A stretch of DNA of 64,000 nucleotides from Kiloniella laminariae (GCF_027214005.1 NZ_JAPWGY010000003.1:434001-498000), one strand, 5' to 3'. Counted from the stretch's first letter, positions 17,491 to 26,858 are shown. Translations and numbers: made by a program. The notes: a model not told the origin generated them from the sequence alone.

Positions 17491-17952
17491 ATGAAAAGAA
17501 ATATTCATGCCTTTGCGGGGGCCGTTGCTTTTTTAACAATTCTGGGTTTTTGGGGAATGACGGTTGTAAGTGAGTTGTTTGGCAGCGATCAAACAATTGC
17601 CACGGTTAAGGGCGGCATTCTGCAGGGGATGTTTGTTTTGATTCCGGCAATGGTGATTGTCGGTGGCTCAGGCATGTCGATGGGGCGCAAACGGCGTGAT
17701 GCCCCTGCGGTGGCCAAGGAAAAGCGTATGCCTTTGATTGCCGCAAACGGGCTTTTGATTTTATTACCTGCGGCTTTTTATCTGGCGTCCAAATCAGCGG
17801 CAGGAGAATTTGATGCGGGGTTTTATACCGTGCAGGGTCTGGAGCTGATTTTCGGGGCGCTCAATATCGGCATGATGAGCTTGAATATTCGCGATGGTCT
17901 GGTGATGACGGGACGTCTGAAACGCCGGAAACAAGCTGAAAAACCACTGTAA
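17491..17952 (+). CDS. Small four-TM membrane protein, unknown function
   Basis: 153 residues from ATG 17491 (MKRNIHAFAGAVAFLTILG), with GGAG 7 nt upstream. Four predicted membrane helices: about 8-28, 41-60, 82-100 and 112-133. A basic loop (GRKRRDAPAVAKEKR) lies between helices 2 and 3 and the C-terminus is basic (KRRKQAEKPL), so both ends probably face the cytoplasm. I do not recognise a named family. The divergent MarR regulator suggests an inducible role, perhaps in response to a small organic molecule. Confidence 0.7.
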   Translation: MKRNIHAFAGAVAFLTILGFWGMTVVSELFGSDQTIATVKGGILQGMFVLIPAMVIVGGSGMSMGRKRRDAPAVAKEKRMPLIAANGLLILLPAAFYLASKSAAGEFDAGFYTVQGLELIFGALNIGMMSLNIRDGLVMTGRLKRRKQAEKPL

Positions 17953-17970
17953 GATTCATAACCGGAGTGT

Positions 17971-18639
17971 TTAGTCAGAAGGAGGTGTCCAACGGAAGGC
18001 CTGGACACGACCAACGTTTTTCAGCTTCAGGCCCGGTAGACCATCCTCATCGGATAGATTTTCACAGCTTTTCTGAATTTCGGTGGGGAGCAGGTTTTCA
18101 AAGCGGTTGGTCATGAAAACCGTGCCGGGGTCGGCACGGGCTTCCAGACGGGCGGCGAGATTGACGATTTCGCTCAGCAGGCTGAACCCGGGATAGGCGG
18201 TGGGCAGGGACAGCAGGGTCACCGGACCATAGGACAAACCGATGCGCGCGCCCTGGGTTTCGATCACCCGGTCGATACTGTCCTGCCAGACACTGGCGGT
18301 GTTCTGGGCCAGAGTATGAATACGGGCGGCAACCTGCAGGATTTTGGGTGCATTGACCTTGTGATGCACACCCCAGACCGCGAGCAGACCATCGCCCTGT
18401 ACCCGATCAACCAGTGCACCGCTTTCAATCAGGATATCGCGCGCGCCATCACAAAAGGCACTGAGCATCTTGTGTGCCAGGGCGATGTCGCTGGTTTCGC
18501 GGACAAAAGCGCTGTAAGAGCAAAAATCCATCGCCATGACGCAGCAGTCGTCAATCGGCTGATCGAGCTTTTCATCAAATGTTTCCCAACCGTTTAACGA
18601 GCCAAAATGAAACTCGTACAGTTCCTTGTCGACAGCCAT
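17971..18639 (-). CDS. Class III adenylate/guanylate cyclase domain protein
   Basis: 222 residues from ATG 18639 (MAVDKELYEFHFG); the frame extends 15 nt upstream only to a TTG. A single class III cyclase catalytic domain fills the protein. The metal-binding aspartates are Asp38 (VMAMDFCSYSAF) and Asp83 (VQGDGLLAVWG), and the dimer-interface stretch SLLSEIVNLAARLEARA follows. No sensory or membrane domain is fused. Substrate choice (ATP or GTP) cannot be settled by eye. Confidence 0.82.
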   Translation of the reverse strand: MAVDKELYEFHFGSLNGWETFDEKLDQPIDDCCVMAMDFCSYSAFVRETSDIALAHKMLSAFCDGARDILIESGALVDRVQGDGLLAVWGVHHKVNAPKILQVAARIHTLAQNTASVWQDSIDRVIETQGARIGLSYGPVTLLSLPTAYPGFSLLSEIVNLAARLEARADPGTVFMTNRFENLLPTEIQKSCENLSDEDGLPGLKLKNVGRVQAFRWTPPSD

Positions 18640-18747
18640 TACTCTTCCACCCAATCAACGCGAATCATCGCTTTTCTTTGCACGCGGCAATAGAGAGGAA
18701 GAGATCGGGCTTCACAAGGAAAATTGCTGTGATAAAGCAAATTTGAT

Positions 18748-19116
18748 CTATTCGTTTACGATCATGTCAAAGCCGCCATAGATGACGCGTTTTCCATCAA
18801 AGGGCATGGAATTGCTATCCATGTTCATTTCCGGGTCACTCATGACCTTTGCCATGCCAGCATTGCGGGTTTTGCTGTCTGGCCAGATAATCCAGGAAAA
18901 GATAACGGTTTCATCTTCCTGGCACTGTACCGCCATGGGGAAAGAGGTGATCTTGCCTTCGGGAACATCATCACCCCAGCATTCAACAAGCTGTAATGCC
19001 CCGTATTTTTTAAAAATCCGGGCCGCGGTTTTGGCAAAATCAATATACTTCTGTTTGTTGGCGGTCGGAACCGCGGCAACGAAACCATCTACATAAGATC
19101 CACTGGTTTGAGACAT
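18748..19116 (-). CDS. DUF1428 family protein (YbaA-like)
   Basis: 122 residues. The family hallmarks YVDGFVAAVP, WGDDVPEGKITSFPMAV, VIFSWIIWPDSKTRNAGMAKVM and MPFDGKRVIYGGF are all present. It is probably a ferredoxin-like alpha/beta barrel; function unknown. AAAGGAT precedes the ATG. It lies 71 bp after an SRPBCC gene on the same strand, so may be last in a tetR-VOC-SRPBCC-DUF1428 operon. Confidence 0.85.
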   Translation of the reverse strand: MSQTSGSYVDGFVAAVPTANKQKYIDFAKTAARIFKKYGALQLVECWGDDVPEGKITSFPMAVQCQEDETVIFSWIIWPDSKTRNAGMAKVMSDPEMNMDSNSMPFDGKRVIYGGFDMIVNE

Positions 19117-19187
19117 TGTTTTATCCTTTCAGAGTGAAGGGGAATTTTCTAATCTGGCAGTGAAAACAAAACTGTAATATCTGGTTT

Positions 19188-19673
19188 TTAGATTTCTTTA
19201 TTCGCGATCAGGGACTGCGCGAGTTCATTCAATTGATCGGCAGCGGCATTCCAGCCTTGTTCAAATCCCATTTCCAGGTGCTTTTGTCTGGCATCTTCCG
19301 AACTGTGGCGGGCGCTCCAGACCATGCGCGTGCCTGTTGATCCTTCGTCTGAAAGCTCGACAACGCCAGTCATGAATGACTCGGCTCGGGGCATGAAGCC
19401 TTCGCTATAGGAGTCACTGAAGATGAGGCGTTCTTGCGGGATGACCTCAAGGAAGCTGCCGATGGTATCGATCCGTTCGCCATTCGGGCCAGCCATGACC
19501 AGATTCATCCGGCCACCGGGCCTTGCATCCAGATCGGCTTCCGGTACTGTCCAGGGTTTGGGGCAGAACCATTGTTTGATCAGCTTTGTCTCTGTCCAGC
19601 ACCGCCAGACAGTCTCTCGCGGTCCGTTAATGACCCGGGTGATGCTAAGGGTATAATCTGGGGAAGTGCTCAT
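19188..19673 (-). CDS. SRPBCC (AHSA1-type) domain protein
   Basis: 161 residues forming one START/Bet v 1-like cavity fold of the AHSA1 type: ITRVINGPRETVWRCWTETKLIKQWFCP near the N-terminus, RPGGRMNLVM in the middle, and EMGFEQGWNAAADQLNEL at the end. Such proteins often bind small hydrophobic ligands; no ligand is known here. It starts 21 bp after the interrupted VOC gene, with AAAGGAA before the ATG, and is cotranscribed with it. Confidence 0.87.
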   Translation of the reverse strand: MSTSPDYTLSITRVINGPRETVWRCWTETKLIKQWFCPKPWTVPEADLDARPGGRMNLVMAGPNGERIDTIGSFLEVIPQERLIFSDSYSEGFMPRAESFMTGVVELSDEGSTGTRMVWSARHSSEDARQKHLEMGFEQGWNAAADQLNELAQSLIANKEI

Positions 19674-19694
19674 GGGCTTGTTCCTTTGGGCCGA

Positions 19695-20105
19695 CTAGGC
19701 GTTGGCGGGCATCTGTGTCGTGTCAAACCAGAAAGGCTCCCAGATATGGCCGTCGGGATCGGCAAAGGCCCGCCCGTACATAAAGCCGAGATCCTGTGTA
19801 TCGCGCACCACGCTGCCACCCTGGTCCAGGGCGGTGTCCACCATCTGGTCGACCTCTGCCCGGCTATTGAGCGACAAGGCAACGAGGGCTTAGCTGGATG
19901 TGTGTGCGTCTGCAATCTTGCGGGGGGTGAAGCCCTGGAACTTTTCATGGGTGAGCAACATGGCGTAATTGTGCTCGCTGATAGCCATGCAAAGCGCGGT
20001 ATCATCTGAAAAACCCGGGTTAAAGGAAAACCCCAGTTTCTCAAAAAATATTTTGGAGTGTTCGAGATTGGCAACGGGAAGATTGATAAAGAGTTTTCTG
20101 CTCAT
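19695..20105 (-). pseudogene. VOC (glyoxalase-like) gene interrupted by an in-frame TAA
   Basis: The frame from ATG 20105 encodes SRKLFINLPVANLEHSKIF...KIADAHTSS, stops at TAA 19892-19890, and then continues without frameshift as ALVALSLNSRAEVDQMVDTALDQGG...FMYGRAFADPDGHIWEPFW to a stop at 19695. Both halves match the beginning and end of one vicinal-oxygen-chelate protein of about 136 residues. The interrupted position is usually Glu in relatives as I remember them, so one G-to-T change (GAA to TAA) would explain it. Recoding is possible but unsupported. It is second in the tetR operon, 16 bp after tetR. Confidence 0.8.
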
Positions 20106-20121
20106 GATCGGCTCTCAAGTT

Positions 20122-20742
20122 TCAGGAACGGTTGAATAACAGACAGATATAACGTTTCAGGTGGTCGATACTTTCCCCGGCGATTTCAGCGCCGCCATTG
20201 GCCTTGGCCAGAATAAAGGCGCCTTGCAGAACCGCCTGGCTGTGCAGGGCCAGGCTTTTGGCACTCCAGTCCGGCTTCATCCCGGCGCGGGCGAGAGCCT
20301 CGGCAATATCGGCCTCGATTTTGGCGGCGTGGCCGCTGATGGAGGCTTCACAGGCCGCACGGATTGCCGGGGCTGTGTCGTAGGTCTCCTGGACCATGGT
20401 GCCAACCAGACAGGTGAATTCCCTGACCTCGCCCTGAAGGATAGCCCGGCGAAAATCGAGATAGCCGAGCACCCGTTCCAGCGGGTCCTGATGGTCGTGG
20501 TAGGGGGCAGTGGCAAAAAATATCCCTGTCATTTCAGACCAGTGGTTTGCCGCGGCAACCCCGAGCTCTTCCTTGCTTTTGAAGTGATGGAAAAACGCGC
20601 CCTTGGTTACCCCGGCCTCGCGGCAAAGGTCATCGACACTGGTCGCGCAGTAACCTTTGGCCCGGATCAAACTGAAAGCAGCATCCAGTAACTTTGCACG
20701 GGCATCCGGTTTATTCGGTTTTGATCGGGTTGTGTTGCTCAT
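20122..20742 (-). CDS. TetR/AcrR-family repressor
   Basis: 206 residues. The N-terminal HTH (about 12-60) has KLLDAAFSLIRAKGYCATSVDDLCREAGVTKGAFFHHFKSKEELG. The C-terminal half is an all-helical ligand-binding and dimerisation domain. It is the first gene of the tetR-VOC-SRPBCC-DUF1428 run. An imperfect palindrome sits 12 bp upstream of its start, which suggests autoregulation. The inducer is unknown. Confidence 0.9.
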   Translation of the reverse strand: MSNTTRSKPNKPDARAKLLDAAFSLIRAKGYCATSVDDLCREAGVTKGAFFHHFKSKEELGVAAANHWSEMTGIFFATAPYHDHQDPLERVLGYLDFRRAILQGEVREFTCLVGTMVQETYDTAPAIRAACEASISGHAAKIEADIAEALARAGMKPDWSAKSLALHSQAVLQGAFILAKANGGAEIAGESIDHLKRYICLLFNRS

Positions 20743-20753
20743 AACAAATTAAG

Positions 20754-20769
20754 TACCGACCAGTTGGTA
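20754..20769. promoter_or_regulatory. Probable TetR autoregulatory operator
   Basis: TACCGACCAGTTGGTA matches its own reverse complement at 12 of 16 positions. It resembles TetR operators of the ACCGACC-type and lies between tetR and the divergent HNH gene. Confidence 0.5.
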
Positions 20770-20885
20770 TGTTGTCAAGGATGAATAATTATCCTTGAGT
20801 AGTGATGGGTTGATGATTCGGGAAGAATGTTTGAATTATTCGTGCTATGGGTGTGTTGTGTGATGGATTAAGGCTGAGGTTATTG

Positions 20886-21800
20886 ATGGCAAAGGGTGTG
20901 TTCGTTCATCGTGCTGATTCGATCTATGATGATTTTCCAGAAGAGCAGTACCAATTTCCGAAGCGTTATTTGAAGCGTGCTCAGAAGTTTGAAAAAGATT
21001 GGATTGTTTACTATGAACCTCGTGGGGGTGGTGGACGCTTAGGGTATACGGCGATTGCAAAAATAGACCGGATCGAGCCAGACCAGCAGAAGGAAGATAT
21101 GTTCGTTGCCCATATTGCACCGGGTACATTTCTTTCTTTTGAAAAATTTGTCCCTTTTCGAACGGAAGATGGTTTTCGAGAATCTGACCTGAAGAAGCCT
21201 GATGGAGCTTTAAATGGCGGGTTGATTCAATGGGCCATCCGCCCAATTTCAGATCGGGATTTCAACGATATCGTCCTAGAGGGTTTTCCAGAGGAAACAG
21301 CCTTTCTACCGCGTGCAAATGAATACCAACAAGAATCAAATCTCCCACCCGGGCTCTCAGATGAAGCTTCAGAGTTTACCTTTGACGATGAGCGTTCCCG
21401 GGTTGAGCAAACGATCTCACGTATTCCAAGGGATCGGGTGTTCCGGCGGCATGTTTTAGACGCTTATGATCGCCGTTGTGCAATCACTGGGTTGCAGTTG
21501 ATTAATGGGGGCGGCAGGGCAGAAGTCGAGGCTGCACATATAAAACCCGTTGCCGCGAATGGCCCAGATACGGTTAGAAATGGAATTGCTTTATCCGGCA
21601 CAGTTCACTGGATGTTTGACCGTGGCTTGATCTCTTTGAGCGATGATTTGGATATATTAGTTTCCCGCCAAGTGAATGATCCAACACAAATTCACCGACT
21701 GATTAATACGAGCGGTAAAGCGAACGTCCCTGAAAATCCAGCGCTGCGTCCTCACCCTAAATACTTGGGCTGGCACAGAGAAAAATGTTTTAAAGCCTGA
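20886..21800 (+). CDS. HNH endonuclease domain protein
   Basis: 304 residues from ATG 20886 ([17 protein letters not shown]); GAGG lies upstream. The N-terminal domain (about 1-130) has the conserved-looking run [14 protein letters not shown]...[24 protein letters not shown] linker follows. The C-terminal HNH nuclease (about 190-255) has [30 protein letters not shown] and [15 protein letters not shown], with His218, Asn232 and His241 as catalytic or metal residues. This is the architecture of solitary restriction-type HNH nucleases. Base composition looks more AT-rich than in neighbours, and the gene abuts a tRNA, which hints at acquisition. No methylase is present. Confidence 0.82.
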   Translation: MAKGVFVHRADSIYDDFPEEQYQFPKRYLKRAQKFEKDWIVYYEPRGGGGRLGYTAIAKIDRIEPDQQKEDMFVAHIAPGTFLSFEKFVPFRTEDGFRESDLKKPDGALNGGLIQWAIRPISDRDFNDIVLEGFPEETAFLPRANEYQQESNLPPGLSDEASEFTFDDERSRVEQTISRIPRDRVFRRHVLDAYDRRCAITGLQLINGGGRAEVEAAHIKPVAANGPDTVRNGIALSGTVHWMFDRGLISLSDDLDILVSRQVNDPTQIHRLINTSGKANVPENPALRPHPKYLGWHREKCFKA

Positions 21801-21824
21801 TTGTGATAATGATTTGGGGTAGTT

Positions 21825-22291
<467 letters not shown>

Positions 22292-22903
22292 ATGTCACGT
22301 CAGAAACCCGGTTGGATGGGTCCCGCGATTGAATATGGTCCTATCGCTGTTTTTTTCGCGATTTACTATGGCTTTGACCGGTTTATGGACGCTTACCCGA
22401 TCGAAGCTCTGGTTGGGACCAAAGCTTTTATCGCCGCGACGGCCGGCTTGATGGTGACGACGGCAATCGGTATCGGCTTTTCGCTGTATTACGATAAAAA
22501 AATCCCCAAGGTACCGCTGTTCACCGCCATCATTGTGATGATTTTTGGAGGCCTGACGGTCTATTTTGACGATGAAAGTTTCTACAAGATGAAACCGACC
22601 ATCGTGCAGGCGATCTTTGCCATTGTGCTGTTGGGTGGGCTGTTTATTTTCAAACGTCCGTTGATCAAGCCCCTGATGCAGAAATCCTGGAACATGACCG
22701 ATGAAGGCTGGCACATCCTGACCTTCCGTTTTGGTCTATATTTTATTGCCATGGCGGTACTGAACGAGATTGTCTGGCGCACCCAGTCGGAAAGTTTCTG
22801 GGTGAATTTCAAGATTTTCGGCTCGATGGTCCTGATGGTGGCCTTTATCTTCAGCCAGTACCCGGTGATCCGGCGCTATCACCTGCCCGATCCCGACGAA
22901 TAG
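22292..22903 (+). CDS. yciB: Inner membrane-spanning protein YciB / septation protein A (IspZ)
   Basis: 203 residues with about five transmembrane helices. In enterobacteria YciB is an inner-membrane protein linked to cell-envelope synthesis and division. The family signature is clear: GPAIEYGPIAVFFAIYYGF at the N-terminus, KKIPKVPLFTAIIVMIFGGLTVYFDD, KPTIVQAIFAIVLLGG and WNMTDEGWHILTFRFGLYFIAMAVLNEIVWR. GAGGGAG precedes the ATG. In many alphaproteobacteria it follows ftsY; here it stands alone. Confidence 0.93.
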   Translation: MSRQKPGWMGPAIEYGPIAVFFAIYYGFDRFMDAYPIEALVGTKAFIAATAGLMVTTAIGIGFSLYYDKKIPKVPLFTAIIVMIFGGLTVYFDDESFYKMKPTIVQAIFAIVLLGGLFIFKRPLIKPLMQKSWNMTDEGWHILTFRFGLYFIAMAVLNEIVWRTQSESFWVNFKIFGSMVLMVAFIFSQYPVIRRYHLPDPDE

Positions 22904-22944
22904 GGGCTGCGGGCGAATAAAGGCGATTGCCTGTTATGCGGATT

Positions 22945-22990
22945 AAACCCAAAGGGCCTGTCTTTATAGACAGGCCCTTTGGGTTTTTTG
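22945..22990 (+). terminator. yciB terminator
   Basis: A 19-bp perfect stem (22945-22963 with 22968-22986, TTAT loop) is followed by a T-run. It lies between convergent yciB and msrA and may stop both. Confidence 0.92.
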
Positions 22991-23027
22991 ACTTCAAGCG
23001 ATGGTTTAATTCAACGGCTGCCTGTGG

Positions 23028-23534
23028 TTATTCCGCCACAGCGCGTTTCGGTAACGTCCACTGTGGCCGCGGGAAGTGGCAGGTGTAGCCGTTGGGGACG
23101 CGTTCCAGATAATCCTGGTGTTCCGTTTCAGCTTCCCAGAAGTCACTGACAGGCTCGACCTCGGTCACGACCTTGCCGGGCCAGAGACCGCTGGCGTTGA
23201 CATCCGCGATGGTATCAAGTGCGACCTGCTGCTGTTGATCACTGGTGTAGTAGATTGCCGAGCGGTAGGAAGGGCCACGGTCATTACCCTGACGATTCGG
23301 GGTGGTCGGATCATGAATCTGAAAGAAGAATTCCAGCAACTGCCGGAAAGACGTCTTTGCCGGATCAAACAGGATCTCGATGCCTTCGGCATGGGTGCCG
23401 TGATTGCGATAGGTGGCGTTTTTTACATCACCCCCGGTATAACCAACCCGGGTTTGTTTCACCCCGGGGAGCTTCCGGATCAGATCCTGCATGCCCCAGA
23501 AGCATCCTCCGGCAAGTACAGCGCGTTCTGTCAT
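23028..23534 (-). CDS. msrA: Peptide-methionine (S)-S-oxide reductase
   Basis: Repairs methionine-S-sulfoxide in proteins and free methionine. 168 residues from ATG 23534, whose ribosome binding site GGAG lies in the end of msrB one base upstream of which msrB stops. The catalytic motif is GGCFWG with Cys11. Also present are [21 protein letters not shown] and [22 protein letters not shown], typical of the family. The usual C-terminal resolving cysteines are not evident. Its tight coupling with msrB gives repair of both sulfoxide epimers. Confidence 0.95.
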   Translation of the reverse strand: MTERAVLAGGCFWGMQDLIRKLPGVKQTRVGYTGGDVKNATYRNHGTHAEGIEILFDPAKTSFRQLLEFFFQIHDPTTPNRQGNDRGPSYRSAIYYTSDQQQQVALDTIADVNASGLWPGKVVTEVEPVSDFWEAETEHQDYLERVPNGYTCHFPRPQWTLPKRAVAE

Positions 23535-23535
23535 G

Positions 23536-24000
23536 TTATCTATCCTCCAGCTGATCGAGATAATCTCCGTAACCTTCTGCTTCCATCTGGTCTTTTGCAA
23601 TGAACCTCAGCGAAGCCGAGTTGATACAGTAGCGCAGCCCGCCACGGTCCTGTGGGCCATCAGTGAAGACATGGCCGAGATGGCTGTCGCCGTGTTTTGA
23701 GCGAACTTCGGTTCTTTCCATGCCGTGGGTACTGTCGCGCAGTTCGGCCACATTGGCTTTGACGATCGGTTTGGTAAAGCTGGGCCAGCCGCAGAAGCTG
23801 TCGAACTTGTCTGAAGAGGCAAAGAGGGGTTCGCCGGAGACAATATCGACGTAAATTCCGGCTTCGTTATTTTTATAGTATTCGCCAGTATAGGGGCGCT
23901 CGGTTCCGCTTTCCTGTGTGACCCGGTACTGTTCCGGGGTGAGCTTCGCGATTGCTTCCTTGGTTTTGGTATAGGTTTTCTGGGTCACGAGATTCTCCAT
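23536..24000 (-). CDS. msrB: Peptide-methionine (R)-S-oxide reductase, zinc-less type
   Basis: Reduces methionine-R-sulfoxide. 154 residues from ATG 24000 ([14 protein letters not shown]); a GTG four codons in, with a better-spaced GGAG, is an alternative. Catalytic Cys125 is in [13 protein letters not shown] and the probable resolving Cys70 in SFCGWPSF. The two CxxC zinc pairs of E. coli MsrB are absent: [13 protein letters not shown] and [15 protein letters not shown] stand at those positions, as in zinc-free MsrB forms. It overlaps nothing but is translationally coupled to msrA. Confidence 0.94.
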   Translation of the reverse strand: MENLVTQKTYTKTKEAIAKLTPEQYRVTQESGTERPYTGEYYKNNEAGIYVDIVSGEPLFASSDKFDSFCGWPSFTKPIVKANVAELRDSTHGMERTEVRSKHGDSHLGHVFTDGPQDRGGLRYCINSASLRFIAKDQMEAEGYGDYLDQLEDR

Positions 24001-24104
24001 CTCCTTAGCGCTATCTGAAAACAGGATATGGGGCAGGATTGGCAAAGACCAAGAGCCAGCGGTGTCAAATCTCTGTGAACAAAGAGGGGGCTTGTTGTCA
24101 GTCC

Positions 24105-25238
24105 CTATTCTGCTTTCGGAATTTCGCCTGTCTGAAGCTGTTCGGTATTATTAATCAAAGCCTGCCGGGCATTGGCATCAGCGGCAGACGGTAGCGGTGC
24201 TGTGGGATTGATTATCCAGTGGGCAATGTCATTGAGCACGGTTTCGGCCTGCAGGTCACGTAAAAGCATGTGCCAGCCTTCTTCATAGAGGGCGGCACGC
24301 TGTTCCTTCCCGATACCGTTGGGCAGGCTTTGCCAGACATCGCGGGTGGGTTTCCAGGGCACCACCTCGTCTTTTTCGCCATAGAGCAACAAAGCTGGCA
24401 GGGTGAGGTTGCCCGGAGCTTCATAAGCAGCATCCATCAGGTCTGTCAGGCCATAGACCGCGTCGATGCGGGTTGACTTGATCACGAGGGGGTCTTTGCC
24501 CAGACCGATCAGCATCGGGATATTATCCGAGGCCTGGATCTTCAGGCCGCTGCCGGTAAAGCTGGCCCAGGGGGTGGTATGGGCAACCAGCCAGAGAGAG
24601 GCACGCTGGTACCAGGGCATGGTCTGTCGGGCCCAGACAGCAGGTGCCGAAAGGACTATGCCATCGACATCAAGCGGAGGGTTTTCCTGTAAGGCGGCCA
24701 TGATCACAGCGCCGCCCATGCTCTCTCCAACCAGAAACAGCGGAGTGTCGGGGTGTTTGTCGTGCAGTCGGGCGATGGCGTTGCGCAGATCCGCGATCAT
24801 GCGGTCATGTCCACCCCAGAGCCCGCGATGTGGCGCTGCCCCAAAACCGCGCTGGTCGTAAGCATAGGTCGCGATGCCTGCTTTTGCCCAATATGTCCCC
24901 GGCCCGTCGAAGGCGTTGGAGTAATCATTAAAACCGTGGAGCGCGAGGATGATGGCCTTCGGTTTTGGGGGCAGGGTCGAGGCAGGAGATATCAGCGGGA
25001 CACGGTTTGTTTCGGTAGAGGAATGATCAGTTGTTTCTCCCCGGGATTTAACATCACCGGGAAGCCAGCTGCGCAGCGGCAATGGCAGCCCGTCTTCCGT
25101 GATCAGGCTGTCGGGGGTAAGGGCGGCGGCATTGCTCAGAGATCCCGGTGGGGCAAGCCGTGGAGCGCAGGCACCAAGCCCTCCGAGAATCAGCAGGAGA
25201 ATGACAAACCGGAGTGCGACTGATCGAGAAAACAGCAT
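24105..25238 (-). CDS. Alpha/beta hydrolase lipoprotein (monoacylglycerol lipase-like)
   Basis: 377 residues from ATG 25238 ([16 protein letters not shown]), with AAAGG upstream; other possible starts are 25259 and 25298. The lipobox LGGLGAC has lipidated Cys24, so it is membrane-anchored outside the cytoplasm. The Serine hydrolase_4 fold has [14 protein letters not shown], nucleophile motif VGESMGGAV, Asp in GEKDEVVPW and His in [10 protein letters not shown]. This type cleaves monoacylglycerols or lysophospholipids; the substrate here is not proven. An ABC ATPase gene lies 120 bp upstream on the same strand. Confidence 0.85.
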   Translation of the reverse strand: MLFSRSVALRFVILLLILGGLGACAPRLAPPGSLSNAAALTPDSLITEDGLPLPLRSWLPGDVKSRGETTDHSSTETNRVPLISPASTLPPKPKAIILALHGFNDYSNAFDGPGTYWAKAGIATYAYDQRGFGAAPHRGLWGGHDRMIADLRNAIARLHDKHPDTPLFLVGESMGGAVIMAALQENPPLDVDGIVLSAPAVWARQTMPWYQRASLWLVAHTTPWASFTGSGLKIQASDNIPMLIGLGKDPLVIKSTRIDAVYGLTDLMDAAYEAPGNLTLPALLLYGEKDEVVPWKPTRDVWQSLPNGIGKEQRAALYEEGWHMLLRDLQAETVLNDIAHWIINPTAPLPSAADANARQALINNTEQLQTGEIPKAE

Positions 25239-25357
25239 TGATAACAGACCTTTACCCATAATCTGTTTCAGTATTGCTTGTCGTTGCAGGCAAAGCAAGT
25301 ACGAGACCGACGGGAGTGCGGCGAGAGGTAAGGTCTGGTCTTGGCTTTGCTCGTGAT

Positions 25358-26371
25358 CTAGCTTTCGTTCGCGTGCGCCCCGCGGGTCAACTGGAGGAAG
25401 ATATCTTCGAGATCGCCCTGGTCTGTTGTGACGTCCTCGATGACCAGACTGGCAGTGGTCGCCGCGTTAAGGATGTCCGAGATCTGCCCGTCCTGGGCTT
25501 TGTAGGTAAAGGTCAGTTGCCGGGGATTAACCAGATCAACATGAAAGGCTTTCAGGTTTTCCGGAATCTCCTTGAGATCTTCGCCAAGTGAAAGCGAGAG
25601 GGTCTTGCTTTCGATCCGGGCAAGGAGGGCTTTCGTGGTATCGCAGGCAATGACCTGGCCATGATTGATGATCGCGATCTGGTCACAGAGTTCTTCGGCT
25701 TCTTCCAGATAGTGGGTGGTCAGCAGGATGGTGGTGCCGCGTTTGTTCAGCTCGCGCACATAGGCCCAGAGCTGTTGACGCAGTTCAATATCAACCCCGG
25801 CGGTGGGCTCATCCAGCACCAGCACAGGAGGACTGTGGACCATGGCCTTGCCGACCATAAGTCGACGCTTCATGCCACCAGAAAGGCTGCGGGTATAGGT
25901 CTTGGCTTTGTCCGAGAGGCCCATAACCTTGAGAATCTCTTCGCTGCGGCGCTCGCTTTTCGGCACACCGTAGAGACCCGCTTGCAGTTCCAGCAATTCC
26001 AGGGGGGTAAAGAAGGGATCGAAGTTGAGTTCCTGTGGCACCACACCAATAGCCATGCGTGCCGGGCGCATTTCTTTTTCGATGTCGTGGCCCCAGATCC
26101 GGGCGCTGCCGCTGGTCTTGTTTACCAGCCCGGCCAGAATATTGATCATGGTCGACTTGCCTGCGCCGTTGGGACCGAGCAGACCAAAGATGCTTCCCCG
26201 GGGAATCTTGAGATTGATATCGCTCAGCGCCCGCTTTTCACCGGCATTTCCTGCGGCTTTGTATACCTTGTTCAGACCTTCCAGTTCTACAGCATAGGTT
26301 GGCATTCCTGCGGTATCCTTTTGTGTCGCTTCGGGTGTAATCTGATGGGTAAGGGTGTGATCGTCGGGCAT
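25358..26371 (-). CDS. ABC-2 type transporter ATP-binding protein without adjacent permease
   Basis: 337 residues, or 315 if translation starts at ATG 26305 (MPTYAVELEGLNKVYK); the ribosome binding sites do not decide. Walker A is GPNGAGKSTM, the Q-loop VVPQELNF, signature SLSGGMKRRLMVGKAM, Walker B VLVLDEPTAGVD and switch TTHYLEEAE. The C-terminal extension (about 240-337) is typical of drug or polysaccharide export ATPases of the CcmA/YadG/NodI class. The expected ABC-2 permease gene is not next to it on either side. Confidence 0.88.
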   Translation of the reverse strand: MPDDHTLTHQITPEATQKDTAGMPTYAVELEGLNKVYKAAGNAGEKRALSDINLKIPRGSIFGLLGPNGAGKSTMINILAGLVNKTSGSARIWGHDIEKEMRPARMAIGVVPQELNFDPFFTPLELLELQAGLYGVPKSERRSEEILKVMGLSDKAKTYTRSLSGGMKRRLMVGKAMVHSPPVLVLDEPTAGVDIELRQQLWAYVRELNKRGTTILLTTHYLEEAEELCDQIAIINHGQVIACDTTKALLARIESKTLSLSLGEDLKEIPENLKAFHVDLVNPRQLTFTYKAQDGQISDILNAATTASLVIEDVTTDQGDLEDIFLQLTRGAHANES

Positions 26372-26565
26372 TACGTCGTCGCTTACTTTACTATAGGGAG
26401 TTTCGGTTGAAAAAGGGGCTGGAAACTTTTCGGGTCGGGCGGTAAAAGAAATTCAGGTTTATTACATAGTGACTATTCGTCTGTTAATAAAGACTGTCAC
26501 ATCAATAAAGCTGTAAACCAGCGCTTCTCGGGGAGCGTCGGCAGCAGCAAAGTCAGGAAAAAATC

Positions 26566-26745
26566 ATGGCCGTGAATGATAGCATCGTTGTTGAAACCAA
26601 AGTTGTCGCCTGTGATGGCGGGAAGGGTGGCGAGGGTCATCCGCTTGTCTACCTCAACATGGAAGGCAAGAACGAGATTACCTGTCCCTATTGCAGCAAG
26701 CACTTTGTGCTGAAAGAAGGTGCAAGCGGGGATGCCGGTCACTAG
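26566..26745 (+). CDS. Small zinc-finger protein, zf-CHCC family (NDUFS6-like)
   Basis: 59 residues from ATG 26566, preceded by AGGAAA. The pattern is VVACDGG (Cys16), GEGHPLVYL (His25), then ITCPYCSKHFVL (Cys40 and Cys43), the Cys-His-Cys-Cys zinc site of the zf-CHCC domain. This domain is shared with the 13-kDa accessory subunit NDUFS6 of mitochondrial and alphaproteobacterial complex I, so a role in complex I assembly is the best guess. No nuo gene is in the window. Divergent from the ABC ATPase gene; followed by a terminator. Confidence 0.85.
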   Translation: MAVNDSIVVETKVVACDGGKGGEGHPLVYLNMEGKNEITCPYCSKHFVLKEGASGDAGH

Positions 26746-26824
26746 GAGAGTTCTGCAGGGGGTTTTAGGGTGTTGGCACAAAGGCTTGTGACGTGTTTGT
26801 GTGAAGCGCCTGAGCTGTAATCAG

Positions 26825-26858
26825 AAGCCCTGCGCCGTTTGCTGCAGGGCTTTTTGTT
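26825..26858 (+). terminator. Terminator downstream of the zf-CHCC gene
   Basis: AAGCCCTGC (26825-26833) and GCAGGGCTT (26844-26852) form a stem followed by TTTGTTT, 80 bp past the stop. Confidence 0.85.

Noticed and set aside
19890-19892. Selenocysteine or pyrrolysine recoding of the stop in the VOC gene
   Set aside because: The codon is TAA, which is not used for either, and no recoding hairpin was seen.
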